A DNA stretch of 6,055 nucleotides, taken from assembly GCA_947629285.1 (NCBI GenBank), contig CANRDA010000054.1:1-6055 (forward strand). Direction: 5' to 3'. The notes under the pieces were generated by a model. That model worked only from the letters and a program-made list of their open reading frames with translations, was not told the origin of the DNA and searched no databases. The translations under genes and the position numbers were made by a program. Position 1 is the first letter of the stretch; every line of letters starts with the position of its first letter. Of the stretch, positions 1 through 6,030 are shown in pieces. This DNA comes from an uncultured Bacilli bacterium (lineage in GTDB: Bacteria > Bacillota_I > Bacilli_A > RF39 > UBA660).

Positions 1-1428
1 GTATTTGTAACATACGATGGATGTGAGACTGACCTTGATTTAGGTCACTATGAAAGATTTATAGATGAAGAGTTAAATTTTACATCTAATATTACAAGTG
101 GAAAAATCTATAAATCAGTTATAGATAAAGAACGTCACGGAGATTATTTAGGTGCGACTGTTCAAATGGTACCTCATATAACTAATGAAATTAAAAATAA
201 AGTATACGAAGCGGGCATTACGAGTGGTGCGGATATTGTTATTACTGAAATTGGAGGTACTGTTGGAGATATAGAATCTCAAAGTTTTATTGAAGCACTA
301 AGACAAATACAATATGAAAAAGGATTAGAAAATACTTTCTTTGTTCACTGTACTTTGATTCCTTTTATATACGGTTCTAATGAACTTAAAACTAAACCTA
401 CACAAAATAGTGTTAGAGACTTAAGAAATATGGGTATTAGACCTGATGCTCTTGTTTGTCGTGTGCCATATAATACAGGGGAAAATATTAAAAATAAGTT
501 ATCTTTATTCTGCTCTGTACCCATCAGCAATGTAATAGATTCTATAGATGTTAAGAATATATATGAAATTCCAATAAATTATTATAATCAAAAAATAGAT
601 GAAATAATACTTAAACAATTTAAATTACCTATTAGAAAAGCAAATTTAGATTATTGGAAAGAATTGATTAAAACAGTAGATAACTTAAAAGATGAAATAG
701 AAATAGCTCTAGTAGGTAAATATGTTGAGTTACACGATGCATATATTTCTGTTGTAGAATCATTAAAACATGCAGGTTATAAATATAATACTAAGATTAA
801 TATAAATTGGGTAGATTCTGAATCTTTAGAAGATTCTAAAGTAAATCTTAAAGAAGTGTTTAAAAATTCAAAAGGAATATTAGTTCCTGGTGGATTTGGA
901 AGCCGTGGGATTGAAGGAAAGATTAAGGCAATAAAGTATGCAAGAGAGAACAATATTCCTTTTCTTGGAATATGTTTAGGGATGCAACTTGCAGTAATTG
1001 AATTTGCAAGAGATGTATGTGGTCTTAGTGATGCATCATCTACTGAATTTAATCCAACTTGTGAAAATCCTATAATAGACTTGATGGCAGACCAAAAATC
1101 TATTGTAAATATGGGAGGTACTCTTAGACTTGGAAATTATGAATGTACACTAAAGAAAGGTACTTTAGCATATAAAGACTATAAACAAGATAAAATACTT
1201 GAGCGTCATCGCCATAGATATGAATTTAACAATAAATATAAAGAGTTATTAGAAAGTAAAGGTATGGTATTTTCTGGAATAAACGAAAAGGCTAATTTAG
1301 TTGAAATAATAGAATTACCTCATCATAAACATTTTATAGCATCACAGTTCCATCCAGAATTTAAATCAAGACCTACTCGTCCTCACCCTTTATTTGATTC
1401 TTTTATAAAAGAAAGTTGTGGCAAATAA
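1..1428 (+). CDS. pyrG: CTP synthase (glutamine hydrolysing), 5'-truncated by the window edge
   Basis: Catalyses UTP + ATP + glutamine to CTP, the last step of pyrimidine nucleotide synthesis, in the cytosol. The frame is open from base 1. By alignment from memory to the 545-residue E. coli enzyme, about 59 N-terminal residues including the P-loop lie outside the window, so the internal ATG at 166 is not the start. Counting the first visible codon as 1, the synthetase domain shows ETDLDLGHYERF (9-20; Asp13 matches E. coli Mg-binding Asp72), KERHGDYLGATVQ, EIGGTVGDIES (Glu83 matches Glu140) and KTKPTQNSV. From about residue 232 the class I glutamine amidotransferase domain follows: PGGFGSRGIEG (oxyanion hole), GICLGMQ with nucleophile Cys325 (973-975), ERHRHRYE, and QFHPEF with catalytic His451 (1351-1353) and Glu453. 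The C-terminus is intact and ends in TAA, with no frameshift. It converges on asnS. Identity is very secure. Confidence 0.97.
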   Translation, partial: VFVTYDGCETDLDLGHYERFIDEELNFTSNITSGKIYKSVIDKERHGDYLGATVQMVPHITNEIKNKVYEAGITSGADIVITEIGGTVGDIESQSFIEALRQIQYEKGLENTFFVHCTLIPFIYGSNELKTKPTQNSVRDLRNMGIRPDALVCRVPYNTGENIKNKLSLFCSVPISNVIDSIDVKNIYEIPINYYNQKIDEIILKQFKLPIRKANLDYWKELIKTVDNLKDEIEIALVGKYVELHDAYISVVESLKHAGYKYNTKININWVDSESLEDSKVNLKEVFKNSKGILVPGGFGSRGIEGKIKAIKYARENNIPFLGICLGMQLAVIEFARDVCGLSDASSTEFNPTCENPIIDLMADQKSIVNMGGTLRLGNYECTLKKGTLAYKDYKQDKILERHRHRYEFNNKYKELLESKGMVFSGINEKANLVEIIELPHHKHFIASQFHPEFKSRPTRPHPLFDSFIKESCGK

Positions 1429-1456
1429 AAATGGTAAAATTAATTACCATTTTTTT
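1427..1456. terminator. Bidirectional intrinsic terminator between convergent pyrG and asnS
   Basis: A perfect 11-bp inverted repeat has arms at 1427-1437 and 1444-1454 and a 6-nt loop (AATTAA). The stem base is A5/T5 around a TGGTAA core. Reading +, the hairpin runs into T1450-T1456, a 7-T tract. Reading -, the complement of the A-rich stretch 1431-1423 gives an interrupted U tract. The pyrG stop codon (1426-1428) overlaps the left arm by two bases and the asnS stop (1457-1455) abuts the right arm, so this element is the entire intergenic space. The stem has only three G-C pairs, so efficiency is uncertain, but symmetry and position between convergent genes make a shared terminator the natural reading. 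Confidence 0.85.
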
Positions 1457-2831
1457 AATAGTCACAATTTCCAGGGGTTCTATAATATGGAATTACATCT
1501 CTTATATTATCTACACCAGTTAAATATATGAGTAATCTTTCAAATCCCATACCAAATCCTGAATGAGTACAACCACCATATTTTCTTAAGTTTAAGTACC
1601 AATCCATAGAACTTTTATCCATTTTGAGTTCATCCATACGTTTAACTAACTTATCATAGTCATCTTCTCTTTGAGAACCACCCATAAGTTCTCCTGCGCC
1701 AGGTACTTCTAAATCTGCTGCAGCAACAGTTTTACCATCATCATTTTGTTTCATATAAAATGCTTTTATATCTTTAGGCCAGTTTTTAATAAATACAGGA
1801 CCTTTAAAATATTCAGTGATGTATTTTTCGTGCTCTTTAGCAATATCCTCGCCATATTCAGGTTCAAATTCCCATTTGACGTCTGCTTTCTTTAGTATTG
1901 TTATTACATCTTCATGGTCTATTCTTGTAAACTTACTATTTATAAGTTTAGTTAGTTTTTCTATTAAGCCTTTTTCAACAAATTTATCGAATAACTCCAT
2001 CTCTTCTTTAGCATTATCAAGTACATATTTAACTACATATTTAAGCATATCTTCCATTATATCCATGTCCATCTCAAGGTCACAGAATGCAATTTCAGGT
2101 TCAATCATCCAAAATTCAGATGCATGGTATTTTGTATTTGAATTTTCTGCTCTAAATGTAGGTCCAAATGTATAAGTTTTCTTATAGGCCATTGCAAATG
2201 TTTCTGCTTGAAGTTGACCACTTACTGTAAGTGATGCTCTCTTATTAAAGAAATCTTTACTGTAATCAACTTTACCACTTTTTGCAACTCTATCTAAATC
2301 AAGTGTTGTTACTTGAAACATCTCCCCTGCTCCTTCACAATCACTTGATGTTATTATTGGAGCATGGAAGTATACATATCCCCTATCCTGGAAGTATTTA
2401 TGTATTGCATATGCAGCTATACTTCTTACTCTAAATACTGCATTAAATAAATTTGTTCTAGGACGAAGATATGCAATTTCTCTTAAAAATTCACGAGTTG
2501 GTCTACCTTTAGACTGTAGGGGATAATCATCTTTTGAATCCCCTTCTAGTTTTACATTACTTGCCTTAAGTTCAAAGTCTTGTGTGCCCTCTGACTTAAT
2601 TAATTTACCAGTTATGCTTATAGCAGACCCAAGTCTCATTTTACTTACTTCATCAAAGTTAGATAATGTATTATCATAAACTACTTGTAAGTTTTTAAGA
2701 TATGTTCCATCATTAAAATCTATAAATCCAAACTCTTTTTGTTTTCTATGACTTCTTATCCAGCCTTGTACTGTAATATCTTTATCTAAATATTTTTCAT
2801 AATCTTTATATATATCTTTTACATCTAACAT
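1455..2831 (-). CDS. asnS: Asparaginyl-tRNA synthetase (class IIb)
   Basis: Charges tRNA(Asn) with asparagine using ATP; cytosolic, normally a homodimer. The chosen start gives 458 residues, within the usual bacterial AsnRS size. Numbered from it: an OB-fold anticodon-binding domain with TVQGWIRSHR (20-29) and FGFIDFNDG (34-42); a hinge and motif 1 region around 143-160; SGQLQAE (204-210); motif 2 beginning FRAENSNT (226) and ending EFWMIEPE; and motif 3 GFGMGFERLL (425-434) near the C-terminus. FRAENSNT and the GxGxGFER class II signature separate it from class I enzymes; EFWMIEPE and the overall fit favour AsnRS over AspRS. The frame is open to an ATG at 2858, adding nine residues (MKKWKKGDK), but that start has a poor ribosome site and lies inside gatB. 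The ATG at 2831 follows AAGGTGAT and begins MLDVKDIY, as expected for the family. Last gene of the gatCAB operon, 4 nt after the gatB stop. Confidence 0.95.
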   Translation of the reverse strand: MLDVKDIYKDYEKYLDKDITVQGWIRSHRKQKEFGFIDFNDGTYLKNLQVVYDNTLSNFDEVSKMRLGSAISITGKLIKSEGTQDFELKASNVKLEGDSKDDYPLQSKGRPTREFLREIAYLRPRTNLFNAVFRVRSIAAYAIHKYFQDRGYVYFHAPIITSSDCEGAGEMFQVTTLDLDRVAKSGKVDYSKDFFNKRASLTVSGQLQAETFAMAYKKTYTFGPTFRAENSNTKYHASEFWMIEPEIAFCDLEMDMDIMEDMLKYVVKYVLDNAKEEMELFDKFVEKGLIEKLTKLINSKFTRIDHEDVITILKKADVKWEFEPEYGEDIAKEHEKYITEYFKGPVFIKNWPKDIKAFYMKQNDDGKTVAAADLEVPGAGELMGGSQREDDYDKLVKRMDELKMDKSSMDWYLNLRKYGGCTHSGFGMGFERLLIYLTGVDNIRDVIPYYRTPGNCDY

Positions 2832-2834
2832 TTT

Positions 2835-2842
2835 ATCACCTT
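2835..2842 (-). promoter_or_regulatory. Ribosome binding site of asnS, embedded in the end of gatB
   Basis: On the - strand AAGGTGAT lies just ahead of the ATG at 2831, with 7 nt between its GG and the start codon. It matches the 3' part of the Shine-Dalgarno consensus AGGAGGTGAT. It consists of the last gatB sense codons (AAA AGG) plus the gatB TGA stop and the first base of an in-frame TAA that follows directly. This site decides the asnS start in favour of 2831 over the upstream ATG at 2858 and implies translational coupling with gatB. Confidence 0.75.
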
Positions 2843-4251
2843 TTTTCCATTTCTTCATTTATTATATCTCTTGTAAGTACTGGATTAGCCTTACCACGAG
2901 TTTTTTTCATAACTTGACCTACAAAATAGTCAAATGTATTTTTACCTTTTCTGTGATCCTCTATTAAGTCAGGTCTTTCATCTAGTAATCTTACAACTAT
3001 ATCACGTATAGTTTTATCATCTGTAATTTGAGTAAGCCCAAGTTCTTTAACAACCTCTTTTGGCTCTTTTTTATCACTAACACATTTTAAAAATACTTCT
3101 TTACTTTGTTTAGACGATATTTTTCCATCATTTACCATATTTATTAAATCTACAAGCATTTTAGGAGTTAAATATAACTTCTCAATATTTAATTCATTTT
3201 TATTTAAATATCCTAATATAATACTTGTAATAAAATTAGAACTGCTTTTAGGGTCAACACCTAATTTAACAGTTTCTTCAAAATAATCAGATACATTTTT
3301 ATCTTTTACAAGAATAGTAGCATCATACCTAGATAATCCATAGTCATTAATATATTTTTCTACCCTTTCAAATTGTAGCATAGGTATTTCACTTTTTATT
3401 TCATTTATCCATTCATCAGTTATTTTAATAGGTGGTATATTTGGTTCTATATAATATTTATAATCCACTGCGTCAACTTTAGAACGAAGAGAATGAGTAG
3501 TTAAAGTATCCTCATCAAAACGTCTGGTTTCTTGTAATATTACTCCTCCATTTTCAAGTATTTCTTTTTGTCGTTTTATTTCGGTTTCAATAGCAAGACG
3601 TACACTATTAAAGCTATTTATATTTTTCATTTCAGTTCTTGTACCTAATGTATCATCTTTTGAAAGTGATATATTCACATCTACTCTCATCTCTCCTTTG
3701 TCTGTACGTGCATCTGATACACCTGTATATAAGAATATACCTTTTAAAGATTCAAGAAAAGCTATTGCTTCATCCGAAGAATGCATACAAGGTTCTGTAA
3801 CTGTTTCAAGTAAAGGTACGCCAGCTCTATTATAATCTATTAATGAATAATCTTTAAAATGGTCGAGGGATGCGGTATCCTCTTCTAGGTGGATGTTATT
3901 GATAAGAATCTTTTTATCCTCACCATTTACGTTAATCATAACATATCCATTTTTACCTACAGGTTTTGTTTCTTGTGTTATCTGATAGCCTTTAGGTAGG
4001 TCTGGATAGTAATAGTTTTTTCTATCGAACATTACTACATCAGGAGTTTTACAGTTTAAAGCAAGAGCCATTTTTAAAGACTTTTTAAATGCTTCTTTAT
4101 TTGCAACAGGAAGTATTCCAGGTAATCCTAAATCTGTTGTATCTATATTTTCGTTTGGATATTCTGAATATGTATTTCTCGCACTTGAGAAGTTTTTTGA
4201 ATTTGTTTTAACCTCACAGTGTACTTCTAGTCCAATAACTACTTTATACAT
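2836..4251 (-). CDS. gatB: Aspartyl/glutamyl-tRNA(Asn/Gln) amidotransferase subunit B
   Basis: GatB is the tRNA-binding and kinase subunit of GatCAB: it activates the side chain of mischarged Glu-tRNA(Gln) or Asp-tRNA(Asn) with ATP and receives ammonia channelled from GatA. The 471-residue length is normal. The cradle domain opens with VIGLEVHCEVKT (5-16; Glu9 and His11 match S. aureus Glu10/His12), then LGLPGILPVANK, FDRKNYYYPDLPKGYQI, HLEEDTASLDH (Glu124 matches Glu125) and NRAGVPLLETVTEP (Glu149 matches Glu150). The helical and YqeY-like tail domains follow, ending in VGQVMKKTRGKANPVLTRDII (444-464). The CxxC zinc motif of some GatB proteins is absent, as in other Firmicutes. Local variants are RVDVNIS where RCDANIS is usual and YYIEPNIPP where YFPEPDLPP is usual; both look lineage-specific. 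It overlaps gatA by 8 nt and ends with tandem in-frame stops, TGA TAA. Confidence 0.96.
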   Translation of the reverse strand: MYKVVIGLEVHCEVKTNSKNFSSARNTYSEYPNENIDTTDLGLPGILPVANKEAFKKSLKMALALNCKTPDVVMFDRKNYYYPDLPKGYQITQETKPVGKNGYVMINVNGEDKKILINNIHLEEDTASLDHFKDYSLIDYNRAGVPLLETVTEPCMHSSDEAIAFLESLKGIFLYTGVSDARTDKGEMRVDVNISLSKDDTLGTRTEMKNINSFNSVRLAIETEIKRQKEILENGGVILQETRRFDEDTLTTHSLRSKVDAVDYKYYIEPNIPPIKITDEWINEIKSEIPMLQFERVEKYINDYGLSRYDATILVKDKNVSDYFEETVKLGVDPKSSSNFITSIILGYLNKNELNIEKLYLTPKMLVDLINMVNDGKISSKQSKEVFLKCVSDKKEPKEVVKELGLTQITDDKTIRDIVVRLLDERPDLIEDHRKGKNTFDYFVGQVMKKTRGKANPVLTRDIINEEMEKR

Positions 4252-5689
4252 CGTATTCCTCCTTTATAAGTCCTTTATATCCTAAAGCCTCTTCTATTTT
4301 GTTTGCAATATTTAAAGTTAAGGCATCCTCAAAAACTCTACCTGTAATATTAATTCCAATAGGCATACCATTTACAAATCCATTTGGAATAGTAATACTA
4401 GGGAATCCTCCAAAGTTACCTATTGCCATATGGTTTTCTAGTATCAAATACCTATCACTCATTCTATCTATTTCGTTATCAAACTTAGGAGCTACTCCTC
4501 CACTAGCTGGTAAGATCATAGCATCGTAAGTTTTATATAACTCATTCATCTTATCTACGATTAGATGTCTTAATCTTTCTGCATTTTTAAATAGTCTTTC
4601 TTGATTTTCTCTTTGAAGTATATAACTACCTAATATAAATCTTCTTTTTATAAGTTCACTAAAGCCTTTAGTTCTAGCATCAAACATTATTTTGTTTATA
4701 CTACTTCCTTCTCCACGAGGTCCAAAAGGAATTCCAGTTAGGTTAGAATTATTACTTGTTGCCTCAGCAGAACTTATAGTCATATAAGATGGATAGATTG
4801 CTTTTAATAGTTTTTCATCAAATGATACTTCTTCAACTATAAATCCAAGTTTTTTGCACTCTTCAATAGTCTCTTGAAATTTATTTAGTATTTCTAAAGT
4901 TTCTTCTCCTGCATCTTTATAAAGTGTTTTATCTGTAATCTCTTTTATATAGAATAATTTTTTACCCTTTATATCGTTATCTATTACATCGGTATATTTT
5001 ATATCTTCATCTGGGAGGGACGTCATATCTCTTTCATCTTGACCTTTTAATATGTCTGTAACAATTGCAGCATCTCTAACACATCTTGCAAAACATCCAA
5101 CATGGTCTAGGCTTGATGCGAAAGCGAATAATCCATATCTTGATATTCTACCGTATGTAGGTTTAAATCCGACTACTCCACCGAATGCAGCAGGTTTTCT
5201 AATGGAATCTCCTGTATCTGAACCTATTGAAAATGGAACTATACCAAGAGCAACTGCAGCTGCTGAACCAGCACTAGAGCCACCTATTTGTCTAGTTTTA
5301 TCCCAAGGGTTTCTTACTATACCCGTGTGTCCTGTTGTTCCAGTTCCGCCCATAGCAAGTTCATCTAAAACTGTTTTACCTACTAGAACTGCTCCTGCAT
5401 CTTTTAACTTTTTGTATGCAGTTGCATCATATACTGGGACATAATCTTTTAATATATTTGAAGATGCTGTTGTAAGGATTCCTTTAGTTGAAAAGTTATC
5501 TTTTAAAGCATATGGAATACCACTTATAAGTGAATTAGAATCTTTTTCTTCTTTTTTATCCATAATTGTTACAAATGAATTAAATTCTTCTTGATATTTG
5601 TGTGCTTTATCTATTGCATCATTAAATAACTCATCGCTTGTAACTTTTTTTTCATCTAAATCTTTTCTTAGATACATTATAGTTTTCAT
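4244..5689 (-). CDS. gatA: Aspartyl/glutamyl-tRNA(Asn/Gln) amidotransferase subunit A (amidase)
   Basis: GatA is the glutaminase subunit of GatCAB: it releases ammonia from glutamine and passes it through a tunnel to GatB. At 481 residues it is full length for the family. The amidase-signature fold is clear: Lys63 in PYALKDNF, cis-Ser138 in GGSSAGSAAAVA (136-147), and nucleophile Ser162 in GSDTGDSIRKPA (156-167). These have the 24-residue Ser-Ser spacing expected of the Ser-cisSer-Lys triad. GFKPTYGRISRYGLFAFASSLDHVG (174-198) and the glycine-rich NFGGFPSITIP segment (425-435) are also typical. Two changes surround the triad relative to the commonest motif: Ala140 where SSGGS has Gly, and Asp161 where TGGS has Gly. 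The start ATG overlaps the gatC stop as ATGA, with AAAGGTGG 7 nt upstream; the later Met5 has no such support. The frame is intact. Confidence 0.97.
   Translation of the reverse strand: MKTIMYLRKDLDEKKVTSDELFNDAIDKAHKYQEEFNSFVTIMDKKEEKDSNSLISGIPYALKDNFSTKGILTTASSNILKDYVPVYDATAYKKLKDAGAVLVGKTVLDELAMGGTGTTGHTGIVRNPWDKTRQIGGSSAGSAAAVALGIVPFSIGSDTGDSIRKPAAFGGVVGFKPTYGRISRYGLFAFASSLDHVGCFARCVRDAAIVTDILKGQDERDMTSLPDEDIKYTDVIDNDIKGKKLFYIKEITDKTLYKDAGEETLEILNKFQETIEECKKLGFIVEEVSFDEKLLKAIYPSYMTISSAEATSNNSNLTGIPFGPRGEGSSINKIMFDARTKGFSELIKRRFILGSYILQRENQERLFKNAERLRHLIVDKMNELYKTYDAMILPASGGVAPKFDNEIDRMSDRYLILENHMAIGNFGGFPSITIPNGFVNGMPIGINITGRVFEDALTLNIANKIEEALGYKGLIKEEYDV
4258..4265 (-). promoter_or_regulatory. 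Ribosome binding site of gatB
   Basis: The - strand reads AAAGGAGG followed by a 6-nt spacer (AATACG) and the ATG at 4251. This near-consensus Shine-Dalgarno lies inside the last codons of gatA. It fixes the gatB start, and with it the 8-nt overlap with gatA. Confidence 0.85.
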
Positions 5690-5979
5690 TCACCCACCAC
5701 CTTTGGTACTCTAACTTGATTTGCTTTTGTATCTTTAGCATTAGCTAAAACTTCTTCATTTGTTAAACAGTCTTTTGCTTCATCTTCTCTAAAATTTGCA
5801 TGGTATATAACATATGGGAAAGTCATTGGTTCAACGCTTTTAATATTTTCTATTTTACCTATTAATTCCATATGTTTTTCTACTGTTTCAAATTCTTTTA
5901 GAGTTCTTTCGTACCCTTCATCATCCATATCAAACATTAATTTTGCTGCATAATCTTTTAAATTCTCTTTTGTTACCAT
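5686..5979 (-). CDS. gatC: Aspartyl/glutamyl-tRNA(Asn/Gln) amidotransferase subunit C
   Basis: GatC is the small belt subunit that wraps around GatA and holds it to GatB, stabilising the GatCAB amidotransferase; it has no catalytic site. At 97 residues it has the usual length. The N-terminal part (about 4-45) is helical, matching the family's helical hairpin. The family landmarks then follow in order: VEPMTFP (49-55), FREDEA (63-68), the LTNEEVLANA helix (72-81) and RVPKVV (90-95) just before the C-terminus. The N-terminal motif reads AAKLMFDM where AKLARLEL is common, so the helix is somewhat divergent. The start ATG at 5979 has a strong AGGAGG 6 nt upstream. It is the first gene of the gatCAB-asnS operon and its TGA overlaps the gatA ATG by 4 nt. 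Identification rests on both motifs and context. Confidence 0.95.
   Translation of the reverse strand: MVTKENLKDYAAKLMFDMDDEGYERTLKEFETVEKHMELIGKIENIKSVEPMTFPYVIYHANFREDEAKDCLTNEEVLANAKDTKANQVRVPKVVGE
5697..5704 (-). promoter_or_regulatory. Probable ribosome binding site of gatA within gatC
   Basis: The - strand AAAGGTGG lies 7 nt before the ATG at 5689, inside the final codons of gatC. It is a weaker Shine-Dalgarno match than those of gatC and gatB. With the ATGA stop/start overlap, gatA is probably translated largely by ribosomes finishing gatC, which suits subunits made in equal amounts (inference). Confidence 0.6.
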
Positions 5980-5985
5980 AATATT

Positions 5986-5991
5986 CCTCCT
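5986..5991 (-). promoter_or_regulatory. Ribosome binding site of gatC
   Basis: The - strand reads AGGAGG, a 6-nt spacer (AATATT), then the ATG at 5979. This is a consensus Shine-Dalgarno. Its 5' edge lies only 3 nt from the T tract of the preceding terminator, so the leader between terminator and start codon is about 15 nt. Confidence 0.9.
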
Positions 5992-5994
5992 AAC

Positions 5995-6018
5995 AAAAAA
6001 ACAAGCCTTAAGGCTTGT
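5995..6018 (-). terminator. Intrinsic terminator between the tRNA gene and gatC
   Basis: On the - strand ACAAGCC (6018-6012), loop TTAA and GGCTTGT (6007-6001) form a perfect 7-bp stem with four G-C pairs. The last stem base and the next six bases (6001-5995) make a run of seven T. This is a textbook Rho-independent terminator, placed 12 nt after the encoded CCA end of the tRNA. It should end the tRNA transcript, but it also sits directly in front of gatC with no clear promoter after it, so partial read-through is possible. The + strand has no useful T tract downstream, so it is one-directional. Confidence 0.88.
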
Positions 6019-6030
6019 ACTATTTTTAAA

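Noticed and set aside
166..168. ATG as a possible start of a short CTP synthase
   Set aside because: The frame is open to base 1 and the upstream codons encode conserved CTP synthase sequence including ETDLDLGHYERF. The gene is cut by the window edge, not shortened.
345..530. Antisense open frame within pyrG (61 codons, - strand)
   Set aside because: It lies opposite well-conserved CTP synthase codons, has no ribosome site that I can see, and resembles no family.
1816..2175. Antisense open frame within asnS (119 codons, + strand)
   Set aside because: Its serine- and leucine-rich translation is what arises opposite AT-rich coding DNA; asnS is intact and conserved across it.
2829..2858. Programmed frameshift at the A6 run fusing GatB to AsnRS
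   Set aside because: asnS is in the +1 frame relative to gatB, but the A run is not a recognised +1 slippery site. TGA TAA stops follow, and asnS has its own good ribosome site and start. Plain coupling explains the layout.
4299..4529. Antisense open frame in the 3' part of gatA (76 codons, + strand)
   Set aside because: It mirrors conserved GatA codons such as NFGGFPSITIP; there is no independent evidence of coding.
5052..5444. Antisense open frame in the 5' part of gatA (130 codons, + strand)
   Set aside because: Proline- and alanine-rich product opposite the Gly/Ser-rich amidase signature; a shadow of the strong codon constraint there.
6019..6030. Possible -10 element (TAAAAA-like) in the tRNA-terminator spacer
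   Set aside because: In DNA this AT-rich such a match is expected by chance, no decent -35 lies at 17 bp, and a start there would run straight into the terminator hairpin.
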